This document shows positions 26,539 through 36,855 of a DNA stretch of 64,000 nucleotides, piece by piece. The position numbers were made by a program, and so were the translations under genes. This DNA comes from Cellulomonas humilata. Lineage in GTDB: Bacteria > Actinomycetota > Actinomycetes > Actinomycetales > Cellulomonadaceae. Location: contig NZ_JAUSVB010000002.1 in assembly GCF_030814415.1 (NCBI RefSeq), positions 1-64,000 of the forward strand, read 5' to 3'. The notes below the pieces were generated by a model, which saw nothing but the letters and a program-made list of their open reading frames with translations, did not search any database and had not been told where the DNA came from. The first letter of the stretch is position 1. The number at the start of each line of letters is the position of its first letter.

Positions 26539-26590
26539 ACGTTACAACCGCGCCAGAAGTTGTTCAAGACCGTGTCACACATTCGTGTGA
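26539..26590 (-). promoter_or_regulatory. whiD promoter with upstream palindrome
   Basis: On the minus strand, -35 TTGAAC (26562-26567) and -10 TAACGT (26539-26544) are 17 bases apart, about 110 bases before the whiD ATG. Just upstream of the -35 is a perfect inverted repeat, TCACAC-ATTC-GTGTGA (26575-26590), centred near -51, a usual place for an activator. The binding protein is unknown. The rest of the 26431-26681 gap contains no gene. Confidence 0.65.
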
Positions 26591-26681
26591 TGGCGCGATT
26601 GCCGATGTCGTCGCAGGTCGGCGTGTCGGCGGCGACACGCGTAGAGCGGGCCGAATCGCGTCGGCCTGGCAGAATCGCGCC

Positions 26682-27599
26682 ATGGTGACGCGCGAGGACG
26701 ACGAACCGGCGGCGGCGCCGACGCCCGCGCTGGCCGTCGCCGCGGTCGCCCGACGCCTCGGTGTCGCCCCCGCGACGCTGCGGACCTGGGACCGCCGGTA
26801 CGGGCTCGGCCCGTCCGAGCACTCCGCCGGCGCGCACCGCCGGTACTCGACGATCGACGTGGAGCGGCTGCTGATCATGCGGCGGCTCACCCTCGACGGC
26901 GTGGCGCCCTCCGAGTCCGCGCGGATCGCGCTGGCGACCGACGTCGTCTCCGGACCCGCCACGAGCGCGCACGACGCGGCGCCCACGACGCCGACCGCCG
27001 TGGTCGACGCAGCGCTCGCGGGCGACGTCGCACGGTGCGCCCGGCTGCTCACGCTCGAGGAGAGCCCGGACGTCGTGCTCTGGTGGACGAGCCTGGTCGA
27101 GCCGGTCCTCGCGGCGCTCGCCCGGCGCACCGTCGTCGACCCGCCCGGAGTCGACGCGACCTTCGCGGTCCACGCCGGGGTGCTCGCCGCCCTCCGGGAC
27201 CGGCCCGTCCCGCTCGGCGCCGCACGCCGGCCGGTCGTCCTGGTCCTGGTCGCCGCGCGCGAGGCCAGGCCGCTGGTCGCGCACGTCCTCGCCGGCGCGT
27301 TGGCGGCGCAGGGCGTCGACGCACGCATCGTCGGCGGGCCCGTGGGACCGCACCACGCGGTCGAGCTCACCGCGATGACCCGGGCGCGAGCCGTGGTCAC
27401 GCTCGGGGAGCGCGTGGATGTCGACCTCGAGGTGGTGGACCGGCTGGCGAGCGAGCAGCCGGACCTCCCGCAGTTCGTGATGGTGCCGGACCGGGCCGCG
27501 GGAGCGGTCCCGCTCGGGCGCTCCGTGCACCGCGCTCGGACCTTCACCGGCCTGCTGCACGAGGTGCTGGCCGTGGCGACGGCGAGCGTGGACGGGTGA
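26682..27599 (+). CDS. MerR-type HTH regulator with B12-binding-like C-terminal domain
   Basis: The 305-residue protein has an N-terminal MerR winged HTH (about 16-85, VARRLGVAPATLRTWDRRYG and GAHRRYSTIDVERL) and a C-terminal alpha/beta region resembling the cobalamin-binding domain of LitR/CarH regulators. The cobalamin-ligand motif DxHxxG is absent, so binding of B12 is doubtful. The ligand and targets are unknown. The ATG follows a -10-like CAGAAT by six bases, suggesting leaderless expression. It is inserted between whiD and bldM. Confidence 0.82.
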   Translation: MVTREDDEPAAAPTPALAVAAVARRLGVAPATLRTWDRRYGLGPSEHSAGAHRRYSTIDVERLLIMRRLTLDGVAPSESARIALATDVVSGPATSAHDAAPTTPTAVVDAALAGDVARCARLLTLEESPDVVLWWTSLVEPVLAALARRTVVDPPGVDATFAVHAGVLAALRDRPVPLGAARRPVVLVLVAAREARPLVAHVLAGALAAQGVDARIVGGPVGPHHAVELTAMTRARAVVTLGERVDVDLEVVDRLASEQPDLPQFVMVPDRAAGAVPLGRSVHRARTFTGLLHEVLAVATASVDG

Positions 27600-27759
27600 G
27601 ATCGCCGCCGACCGGGGGAGACATTCCACCCAGGTGGCGCACGGGCGGACGAAGCCCCGCCCGGAGCGGGTGTGGTTCGCCTCTCCGGCTAACTTCTGCG
27701 TGATGCTCGGCCGATAAGACTCCAGGTGGCCCGCTCGGGGCCCGAGAGGGGAAACAAAC

Positions 27760-30037
<2,278 letters not shown>

Positions 30038-30044
30038 GCCGTCG

Positions 30045-30788
30045 ATGACGGACCCGGCGGACTTCTACACCGGGCTCGTCGCCGAGCTGTACGCGCCGCT
30101 GCGGTCCTTCACGTCGGACCCGGCCGAGTACGCGTCGTTCATCGCGTCGTCCGGCGAGCCCGCGCTCGAGCTCGGCTGCGGCGACGGCGACCCGCTGCTC
30201 GACCTGCGCGCCCTCGGGCTCGACGTCGACGGGGTGGACTCGTCGGCGGACATGCTCGACCGGCTCCGTGCGACCGCGGCTGCCCGCGGTTTGTCGGTGT
30301 CCGTCCACCAGCAGCGGATGGAGGATCTCGACCTGCCGCGCCTCTACCGGTCGATCTTCCTGGCCGGCGCCACGTTCACCCTGCTCGCCACGGACGACCT
30401 CGCCCTGCGCGCGCTGCGGGCGATCCGGGCGCACCTCACCGACGACGGGACCGCGCTCGTCCCGCTCTTCGTCCCTGCACCGACACCGGCGGACCAGGTC
30501 GGGGCCTTCCGATCCGTCGTCACCGACGAGGGCGCGACGATCCGGGTGGGCGTGGTCGACGAGGACTGGGACGCCGCCACCCGGACGCGTCGGACCACGC
30601 TGCGCTACGAGCGGTCGACGGGCGCGGGCGTCGAGCGGGTCGACCGGGTGTGGCTGCTGCACTGGCACACACCGGCGGGCTTCAGCGCGCTGGCGGTGCA
30701 GGCCGGGCTCGTGGTGCTGGACGGGCCCGTCGACGGCGACGCGCAGGAGTTCACCGTCCGGCTCGGCCGCGCCGGCCCGGGCCGGTAG
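30045..30788 (+). CDS. Class I SAM-dependent methyltransferase
   Basis: The 247-residue protein is a small-molecule-type methyltransferase with SAM-binding motif I ALELGCGDGDPLLDL, DGVDSSADMLDRL and a post-I block. The substrate is unknown. Its ATG is 7 bases after guaB, so it is probably co-transcribed, although no functional link is obvious. Confidence 0.85.
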   Translation: MTDPADFYTGLVAELYAPLRSFTSDPAEYASFIASSGEPALELGCGDGDPLLDLRALGLDVDGVDSSADMLDRLRATAAARGLSVSVHQQRMEDLDLPRLYRSIFLAGATFTLLATDDLALRALRAIRAHLTDDGTALVPLFVPAPTPADQVGAFRSVVTDEGATIRVGVVDEDWDAATRTRRTTLRYERSTGAGVERVDRVWLLHWHTPAGFSALAVQAGLVVLDGPVDGDAQEFTVRLGRAGPGR

Positions 30789-30804
30789 GCCCGGGCGACC
30801 ACCC

Positions 30805-32379
30805 TCAGTCGCGGAACGTCTCGATCTGGGCGCCCAGCTCGACCAGGCGGTCCTGGAGCTGCTCGTAGCCGCGGGCGATGATGTCGACGTCGCGCAGCAC
30901 GGAGGTGCCCTTCGCGGCGAGCATCGCGAGCAGGATGACGACCGCAGGGCGCAGGGCCGGCGGGCAGGAGACCTCGGCACCGGACCAGTGCGTCGGGCCG
31001 CTGACCTGCAGGCGGTGGGCGTCGAGGAGGCGGACGTCGGCGCCGAGCCGGGTGAGGTCGGTGAGGTGGATGGCTCGACCCTCGTAGACCCAGTCGTGGA
31101 TCAGGGTGGAGCCCTCGGCGCACGCCGCGATCGCCACGAAGAACGGCAGGTTGTCGATGTTCAGCCCGGGGAACGGCATCGGGTGGATCTTGTCGATCGG
31201 GGCGCGCAGCTCGCTGGGGTGCACGGTGACGTCGACCAGGCGGGTGCGACCGTTGGCGGCGGAGTACTCGTCGGAGAGCGTGTAGCGCAGGCCCATCTCC
31301 GCGAGGGTCGCCAGCTCGATCTCCATGAACTCGATGGGCACGCGGCCCACGGTGATCTCGGAGCCGGTGACGATGCCCGCGGTCAGCAGGCTCATCGCCT
31401 CGACCGGGTCCTCGGACACGGCGTACTCGACGTCGGCGTCGATGGCCGCCAGGCCGTGCACCCGCAGGGTCGTGGTGCCGATGCCGTCGATGCGCACCCC
31501 GAGCAGCTCGAGGTAGAAGCACAGGTCCTGGACCATGTAGTTGGGGCTGGCGTTGCGGATGGTGGTCACGCCCTCGCGGCCGGCGGCGGCCATGATGACG
31601 TTCTCCGTCACGGTGTCGCCGCGCTCGGTGAGGACGATCGAGAGGTCCTGCGCACCGCCTCGCGTGACCAGCCCGTGGTAGTCGCCCGCGGTCGCGGTGA
31701 CGTCCAGCCCGAAGGGCCGCAGGCCGATCAGGTGCGGCTCGACGGTCCGGGTGCCGAGGTCGCAGCCGCCCGCGTAGGGGAGCCGGAACTCGTCCTCGAG
31801 CCCGAGCAGCGGGCCCAGGAACATGATGATCGACCGGGTGCGGCGGGCGGCGTCGACGTCGATGGCACCGAGGTCGAGGTGCCTCGGGACGACGATCTCG
31901 AGGTCGCGGCCGTCCGTCGACCACGTGGCGCGGACACCGACGGACCGCAGCACCTCGACGATCCGGTCCACCTCGACGATGCGCGCGACGTTCCGCAGCC
32001 GCGTGGTGCCCCGGTTGAGCAGCGACGCGCACAGCAGCGCGACGGCGCCGTTCTTGCTGGTGTTGACGTCGATCCGCCCGCTCAGGGTCTGTCCGCCCTG
32101 CACGCGCAGGTGGGTCCGCTGGGGGCCGCCGAGCGTGACGATGGGGGAGTCGAGCGCGGCACCGATGCGGGTCAGCATCTCGAGGCTGACGTTCTGCGCG
32201 CCCTGCTCGATGCGGTGGATCGCGGACTGGCTGGTGGCCAGGCGCTCCGCGAGCTGGGCCTGCGTCAGGCCGCGGTGCTGGCGGGCCGAGCGGACCAGGG
32301 AGCCGACGTGCGCGAGCGGGTCCTGGATGACCGGGAAGGACCCGGTGCTCGTCGGAACCGGGGTGATGATCGTCGTCAT
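30805..32379 (-). CDS. murA: XRE-type HTH fused to UDP-GlcNAc enolpyruvyltransferase (MurA)
   Basis: Residues 26-79 of this 524-residue protein form an XRE HTH (TQAQLAERLATSQSAIHRIEQG). Residues 88-524 are a complete MurA-like EPT-fold enzyme, which adds enolpyruvate from PEP to UDP-GlcNAc at the start of peptidoglycan synthesis. The catalytic Cys is present in AGGCDLGTRTVEPHL (Cys206), and the substrate Lys-Asn in TSKNGA (109-110). TAACGT lies seven bases before the ATG, making a leaderless promoter, and an inverted repeat abuts it. An ordinary murA is probably elsewhere. The fusion is known in some actinobacteria but its purpose is not settled; autoregulation is a reasonable guess. Confidence 0.9.
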   Translation of the reverse strand: MTTIITPVPTSTGSFPVIQDPLAHVGSLVRSARQHRGLTQAQLAERLATSQSAIHRIEQGAQNVSLEMLTRIGAALDSPIVTLGGPQRTHLRVQGGQTLSGRIDVNTSKNGAVALLCASLLNRGTTRLRNVARIVEVDRIVEVLRSVGVRATWSTDGRDLEIVVPRHLDLGAIDVDAARRTRSIIMFLGPLLGLEDEFRLPYAGGCDLGTRTVEPHLIGLRPFGLDVTATAGDYHGLVTRGGAQDLSIVLTERGDTVTENVIMAAAGREGVTTIRNASPNYMVQDLCFYLELLGVRIDGIGTTTLRVHGLAAIDADVEYAVSEDPVEAMSLLTAGIVTGSEITVGRVPIEFMEIELATLAEMGLRYTLSDEYSAANGRTRLVDVTVHPSELRAPIDKIHPMPFPGLNIDNLPFFVAIAACAEGSTLIHDWVYEGRAIHLTDLTRLGADVRLLDAHRLQVSGPTHWSGAEVSCPPALRPAVVILLAMLAAKGTSVLRDVDIIARGYEQLQDRLVELGAQIETFRD

Positions 32380-32386
32380 GGGGACG

Positions 32387-32405
32387 ACGTTAACTCATGG
32401 ATGAG
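32387..32405. promoter_or_regulatory. Promoter and inverted repeat of XRE-murA
   Basis: The minus-strand -10 TAACGT covers 32387-32392. Immediately upstream, CTCAT and ATGAG (32394-32405) form an inverted repeat with a two-base centre, inside an AT-rich patch. An XRE protein bound there would overlap the polymerase site, so autorepression by the fused HTH is plausible. Confidence 0.55.
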
Positions 32406-32491
32406 ATATCGCCACGTCGTGGCGTGTCATCGAATCGGTCGGATCCGGCGTCGAGCGATCCTGCGAACTCAGCCGCGATATGACGAACGTC

Positions 32492-33211
32492 TCACCAGAG
32501 CGTGCCGACGGGCTCCCGCGTGGGCCAGACGTCGGCCGCTCCGGGTCCGTCGAAGCCCTGCTCGGCGCGCCACGCGTTGAAGCTCTCGGCCCACGCCTGG
32601 TACGCCGTCGACTGGTACTCGTGCAACGTGTCGAGGTCGAGCGTCGCGAGGTGCGGGAACCGTCCGACGATCCGCTCGAGCACGTCGAGCGTGGCGACGA
32701 CGTCCACGTCGGCGGTGTGCAGGTTCCCGGACTCGACCACCTGGTAGTAGCCGCACAGGTCGACGAGCTTGCGCTTGCCCCGGCGTAGCTGGTCCTCCGC
32801 GCGGTCGAGCACCAGCGGGTCGATCACGGGGCGTGCGTCGCTGCACAGGCGGTCGGGCAGGGTCTTGAGGCGGTGCCGCCGCAGCTCCGCGTCGAGCAGG
32901 CACAGGTCGAACGAGGCGTTGTAGGCGACGACGGGGACGCCACCGCGCAGGGCCTCGGCCAGGTCGGCGGCGATCTCCTCCAGCGCCTCGCGCGGCGGGC
33001 GGCCGTGCGTGCGGGCGTGCTCGGTGCTGACGCCGTGGATGGCGGCCGCCGCGTCCGGGATGGGGACGCCGGGGTTGATCAGCCAGTTGCGGACGTGGGT
33101 GCCGGAGGCGTCGCGACGGACGAGGGCTGCGGTGACGATGCGGTCGTTGTCGACGTCGATGCCCGTGGTCTCGGTGTCGAAGCCGAGCAGTGGCCCGTCC
33201 GTCCAGCTCAT
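32492..33211 (-). CDS. DEDDh 3'-5' exonuclease (DnaQ-like)
   Basis: The 239-residue protein has the four acidic residues and His of DEDDh exonucleases: FDTETTG (Exo I), AYNASFDLCLL (Exo II) and HTADVDVVAT (Exo III). Related enzymes proofread for DNA polymerase III or trim RNA and DNA ends. There is no polymerase domain, so it is a stand-alone nuclease. AAGGAG lies eight bases before the ATG at 33211; the longer open frame upstream has no start signal. It is divergent from guaB3. Confidence 0.88.
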   Translation of the reverse strand: MSWTDGPLLGFDTETTGIDVDNDRIVTAALVRRDASGTHVRNWLINPGVPIPDAAAAIHGVSTEHARTHGRPPREALEEIAADLAEALRGGVPVVAYNASFDLCLLDAELRRHRLKTLPDRLCSDARPVIDPLVLDRAEDQLRRGKRKLVDLCGYYQVVESGNLHTADVDVVATLDVLERIVGRFPHLATLDLDTLHEYQSTAYQAWAESFNAWRAEQGFDGPGAADVWPTREPVGTLW

Positions 33212-33345
33212 CGTGTCGCGCTCCTTCGGTGCTCTCGTGCTGCAGCCAGACTCGCACCGACGTCTGACATTGCCGCGGAGGTGGCCCGCGTGCCGCGGTT
33301 CTTGTGGGTTCGGGTGGGTGGTCCGCGCCCCGGTAGCCTGGCCCG

Positions 33346-34470
33346 GTGAGCAACGAGATCGAGATCGGCCGCGGCAAGCGCGGACGCCGGGCCTACTCCT
33401 TCGACGACGTCGCGGTCGTCCCGTCACGGCGGACCCGTGACCCCGAGGAGGTCTCGGTCGGCTGGCAGATCGACGCCTACCACTTCGACCTGCCGATCAT
33501 CGCGGCGCCCATGGACTCGGTGATGAGCCCGGCCACGGCGGTCGCGCTCGGCCAGGCCGGCGGGCTCGGTGTCCTCGACCTCGAGGGGCTGTGGACGCGG
33601 TACGAGGACCCGACGCCCCTGCTCGCGGAGATCGCGACGTTCGACAGCGCGCGCGCCACCGCCCGGATGCAGGAGATCTACGCGGCCCCGATCCAGCCCG
33701 AGCTGATCACCGCGCGCCTCAAGGAGATCCGCGCCGCGGGCGTGACCGTCGCGGGCGCCCTGTCGCCGCAGCGCACCAACGAGTTCTGGCGGACGGTGGT
33801 CGACGCCGGGGTGGACCTCTTCGTCATCCGCGGCACCACGGTCTCGGCGGAGCACGTGTCCGGCCGCGTGGAGCCCCTGAACCTCAAGCGGTTCATCTAC
33901 GAGCTCGACGTCCCGGTCATCGTCGGCGGCGCCTCGACGTACACGGCGGCGCTGCACCTCATGCGCACCGGGGCTGCCGGCGTCCTGGTCGGCTTCGGCG
34001 GCGGCGCGGCGCACACGACGCGGCTGTCGCTGGGCATCCACGCACCGATGGCGTCGGCGGTCGCCGACGTGGCCGCGGCCCGGCGGGACTACCTCGACGA
34101 GTCCGGCGGCCGGTACGTGCACGTCATCGCCGACGGCGGCGTGGGCCGCTCGGGCGACCTGGTCAAGGCGGTCGCGTGCGGCGCGGACGCGGTCATGCTC
34201 GGTGCCGCGCTGGCCCGGGCCACTGAGGCGCCCGGCCGCGGCTGGCACTGGGGACCCGAGGCGCACCACCCGAAGCTGCCGCGCGGCGAGCGGGTCGAGG
34301 TCGGCACCGCCGGGTCGCTGGAGCAGATCCTGTTCGGCCCGGGTCACACCGCGGACGGCACCCTCAACCTCGTCGGCGCGCTCCGTCGCGCGATGGCCAC
34401 GACCGGCTACTCGGACCTCAAGGAGTTCCAGCGGGTCGAGGTCGTGGTGAGCCCGTACCAGCCGCACTGA
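33346..34470 (+). CDS. guaB3: GuaB3-family IMP dehydrogenase-related protein
   Basis: The 374-residue protein has the IMPDH TIM barrel but no CBS domains, matching the actinobacterial GuaB3 family found near guaB (Mycobacterium guaB2-guaB3). It starts IEIGRGKRGRRAYSFDDVAVVPSRRTR and ends DLKEFQRVEVVV. The loop that carries the catalytic Cys in GuaB is GGGAAHTTRLSLG here, with His where Cys should be, so normal IMPDH chemistry is unlikely. The biochemical role is not established. TAGCCT lies six bases before the GTG, a leaderless promoter. A strong terminator follows. Confidence 0.9.
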   Translation: MSNEIEIGRGKRGRRAYSFDDVAVVPSRRTRDPEEVSVGWQIDAYHFDLPIIAAPMDSVMSPATAVALGQAGGLGVLDLEGLWTRYEDPTPLLAEIATFDSARATARMQEIYAAPIQPELITARLKEIRAAGVTVAGALSPQRTNEFWRTVVDAGVDLFVIRGTTVSAEHVSGRVEPLNLKRFIYELDVPVIVGGASTYTAALHLMRTGAAGVLVGFGGGAAHTTRLSLGIHAPMASAVADVAAARRDYLDESGGRYVHVIADGGVGRSGDLVKAVACGADAVMLGAALARATEAPGRGWHWGPEAHHPKLPRGERVEVGTAGSLEQILFGPGHTADGTLNLVGALRRAMATTGYSDLKEFQRVEVVVSPYQPH

Positions 34471-34480
34471 CGCTTCCGAC

Positions 34481-34523
34481 GACGCCCGGTGGCGCCCCGA
34501 AACGGGCGCACCCGGGCGTCTTT
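34481..34523 (+). terminator. Rho-independent terminator after guaB3
   Basis: GACGCCCGG and CCGGGCGTC arms, with an inner GCGCCC/GGGCGC pairing (34481-34520), enclose a small loop and are followed by TTT. It lies ten bases past the guaB3 stop and is the only hairpin here with a T-run. Confidence 0.85.
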
Positions 34524-34569
34524 GTGTGTCCGGGTGAGTCGGCCATGACGTCCTGACCAGGCATGCTGC

Positions 34570-34640
34570 CCGAATCAACATTTGAATACCGCCGAATATG
34601 TCCGAATCTCTTGACATGGCGGTGTGATGGGGCGCACTCT
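34570..34640 (+). promoter_or_regulatory. Fructose operon promoter with CCGAAT repeats
   Basis: TTGACA (34611-34616) and CACTCT (34635-34640) are 18 bases apart, giving a consensus -35 with a weak -10. Upstream, in the most AT-rich patch of the window, CCGAAT occurs three times (34570, 34592, 34602), spaced 22 and 10 bases, that is on one helix face. Binding of the DeoR-type regulator encoded just downstream is likely. Confidence 0.6.
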
Positions 34641-34692
34641 GGACGAAGTGGACGCCGGTGTCAGGGCCGGCGCGCAGGACGACGGAGTCGAT

Positions 34693-35454
34693 GTGTACGC
34701 ACCCGAGCGGCACCAGCAGATCCTCGCCACGGCACGCGCCGACGGCCGGGTCGACGTGAACCGGCTGGCCGAGGACCTCGACGTCACCCCCGAGACCATC
34801 CGCCGCGACCTCACGGTGCTCGAGCGCCACGGGCTGCTCCGCCGGGTGCACGGCGGCGCCATCCCCGTCGAGCGGCTCGGCTTCGAGCCGGGCATCGCCG
34901 ACCGCGAGGCACGCTTCGCCGGCGAGAAGGAGCGGGTGGCCAAGGCCGCGCTCGACGAGCTCCCCGACGGCGGCGCCGTCATCCTCGACGCCGGCACCAC
35001 CACCGTCCGGCTCGCCGAGCTGCTGCCGTCGGACCGGGAGCTCACGGTGGTGACCCACGCGCTGCCCGTCGCGATGGTGCTGGCGATGCGGCCGAACATC
35101 ACGCTGCACCTCGTCGGCGGCACGGTGCGCGGCCGGACGCTCGCCGCCGTCGGGTCGTGGGCGGAGCGTGAGCTGGCCGACATCCACGCCGACGTCGCGT
35201 TCCTCGGCACCAACGGGCTCAGCGTCGAGCACGGACTGACCACCCCGGACCTCGCGGAGGCCGCCGTCAAGCGCGCGCTCGTCGCCAACGCGCGCCGCAC
35301 CGTCGTGCTCACGGACCACTCGAAGATCGGTCGCGTCGAGTTCGCCCACGTCGTGCCGCTGTCCCAGGTGGACACGATCATCACCGACAGCGGGGTCGAG
35401 CCCGAGCTCGTCGACGAGCTCGAGGCCGCCGGCCCGCGGGTGGTGACCGCATGA
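34693..35454 (+). CDS. fruR: DeoR-family regulator of fructose operon
   Basis: The 253-residue protein has a DeoR HTH at the start (residues 1-55, RHQQILATARADGRVDVNRLA split by RRDLTVLERHGLLRRVHGGA) and a sugar-phosphate sensor domain with LDAGTTT and FLGTNGLS. Family members usually sense fructose-1-phosphate. GTG 34693 is preferred because GGAG precedes it and the promoter (-10 at 34635-34640) lies before it; starts at 34624 or 34627 would be upstream of transcription. fruK overlaps its stop by 4 bp. Confidence 0.88.
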   Translation: MYAPERHQQILATARADGRVDVNRLAEDLDVTPETIRRDLTVLERHGLLRRVHGGAIPVERLGFEPGIADREARFAGEKERVAKAALDELPDGGAVILDAGTTTVRLAELLPSDRELTVVTHALPVAMVLAMRPNITLHLVGGTVRGRTLAAVGSWAERELADIHADVAFLGTNGLSVEHGLTTPDLAEAAVKRALVANARRTVVLTDHSKIGRVEFAHVVPLSQVDTIITDSGVEPELVDELEAAGPRVVTA

Positions 35455-36398
35455 TCATCACGCTGACCCCGAACCCGAGCCTCGACCGGGCCCTGGAGGT
35501 CGACCGGCTGCAGGTGGGCGAGGTCAACCGCGCCCACGGGGGCCACCTGCACCCCGGCGGCAAGGGCATCAACGTCTCCCGCGTCCTGGTCCGCCACGGA
35601 GTCCCGACCCTCGCGGTGCTGCCGACCGGCGGTGCCGACGGTGCCCGCCTGGTCGAGATGCTCGCCGAGATCGACGTGCCGACCCTCGCGGTCCCGCTCG
35701 TCGACCACACCCGCAGCAACCTCACGCTCGTCGAGGGCACGGGGGTGACCACGAAGGTCAACGCCCCCGGTCCGAAGCTCACGCCCGGTGAGGTCGACGC
35801 GCTGCTCTCCGCCCTCGAGACGCAGCTGGCCGCACAGCCCGGTGCGCTGGTCTGCGCGGGCAGCCTGCCGCTCGGTGCGCCGGAGACCTTCTTCGTGCAG
35901 GTCGCCGGACTGGCCGCCCGGTACGGCGTGCCGTTCATCCTCGACACCTCCGGACCTCCCCTGACCCGTGCCGTCCGGCAGGGCGGGCTCACGCTCGTCA
36001 AGCCCAACGACGAGGAGCTCGCCGAGCTCGTCGGGCGTGAGCTGTCCACCGTCGGCGACGTCGTCGGCGCGGCCCGCGAGGTCATCGCCGCCGGCACCCG
36101 AGCCGTCCTCGTCAGCCTCGGCGCGCACGGCGCGATGCTCGTCCTCGCCGAGGGTGTCTGGTGGGCGGGCGGTCCGCCGCTCGTGCCGCTGTCCACCGTC
36201 GGCGCGGGGGACTCGACCCTCGCCGGCTTCCTCACCGCGGACGGGTCGCCCGGCGACCGCCTGCGCACCGCGGTCGCCTTCGGCCGCGCGGCGGTCCTGC
36301 TGCCCGGCACCGCCGTTCCCGACCCCACCGACATCGACCTGGACGCCGTCCGGGTCGTGGAGAGCCCCGATCCCCGACTCGCCCTCAAGGAGCTGTGA
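35451..36398 (+). CDS. fruK: 1-phosphofructokinase
   Basis: FruK phosphorylates fructose-1-phosphate to fructose-1,6-bisphosphate. The 315-residue PfkB-family enzyme shows LTPNPSLDRALEV at the start, HPGGKGINVSRVL, and the anion hole and catalytic Asp in STVGAGDSTLAGFL. It overlaps the regulator stop (ATGA) and is followed by the EIIA gene after 1 base. Confidence 0.95.
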   Translation: MIITLTPNPSLDRALEVDRLQVGEVNRAHGGHLHPGGKGINVSRVLVRHGVPTLAVLPTGGADGARLVEMLAEIDVPTLAVPLVDHTRSNLTLVEGTGVTTKVNAPGPKLTPGEVDALLSALETQLAAQPGALVCAGSLPLGAPETFFVQVAGLAARYGVPFILDTSGPPLTRAVRQGGLTLVKPNDEELAELVGRELSTVGDVVGAAREVIAAGTRAVLVSLGAHGAMLVLAEGVWWAGGPPLVPLSTVGAGDSTLAGFLTADGSPGDRLRTAVAFGRAAVLLPGTAVPDPTDIDLDAVRVVESPDPRLALKEL

Positions 36399-36399
36399 C

Positions 36400-36855
36400 G
36401 TGAGCACCCCGCTGATCACCCCGGACCTGGTCGCCGTCGACCTCGTCGCCACGGACCGCGACGACGCGACCCGCCAGCTGATCGACCTGCTGTACGCAGC
36501 GGGCCGAGTGACCGACGCCGACGGCTTCCACGCCGACGTGCGTGCCCGCGAGGCGCAGATGGCCACCGGCATGCCCGGCGGTATCGGCCTGCCGCACGCC
36601 CGGTCCAGCCACGTGACCGTGCCGAGCCTCGCGGTCGGCAAGGTCGCGGCCGGTGTCGACTTCGGCGCCCCCGACGGTCCGGCCACCCTGATCTTCCTCA
36701 TCGCCGCCCCCGACGCGGGCGACGGCGACCACCTCAAGATCCTCGCGGCGCTCGCCCGCCGCCTGGTGCACGAGTCCTTCCGTACGTCCCTCAAGGACGC
36801 CCCCGACGCGGCCACCGTCGCGGAGATCGTCACCCGAGAGGTGGTCCCCTCATGA
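36400..36855 (+). CDS. Fructose PTS EIIA component
   Basis: The 151-residue protein is a mannitol/fructose-type EIIA with the phosphorylated His66 in GGIGLPHARSS. It takes phosphate from HPr and passes it to EIIB. It is a separate protein here, whereas many FruA proteins carry EIIA fused to EIIBC. The GTG at 36400 sits right after the fruK stop. EIIBC overlaps its stop by 4 bp. Confidence 0.93.
   Translation: MSTPLITPDLVAVDLVATDRDDATRQLIDLLYAAGRVTDADGFHADVRAREAQMATGMPGGIGLPHARSSHVTVPSLAVGKVAAGVDFGAPDGPATLIFLIAAPDAGDGDHLKILAALARRLVHESFRTSLKDAPDAATVAEIVTREVVPS

Noticed and set aside
26575..26590. A CRP/GlxR binding site upstream of whiD.
   Set aside because: The CRP consensus is TGTGA-N6-TCACA; here the half-sites are in the opposite order.
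26682..27599. The MerR-type protein as a B12-dependent CarH/LitR photoreceptor.
   Set aside because: The cobalamin-ligand motif DxHxxG is missing from the C-terminal domain.
33346..34470. guaB3 as an inactivated copy of guaB.
   Set aside because: It belongs to a separate conserved family, with intact frame, own promoter and own terminator.
34624..34692. An earlier start for the DeoR-type regulator at 34624 or 34627.
   Set aside because: These codons precede or overlap the -10 of the operon promoter, and the later GTG has a ribosome-binding site and the family N-terminus.
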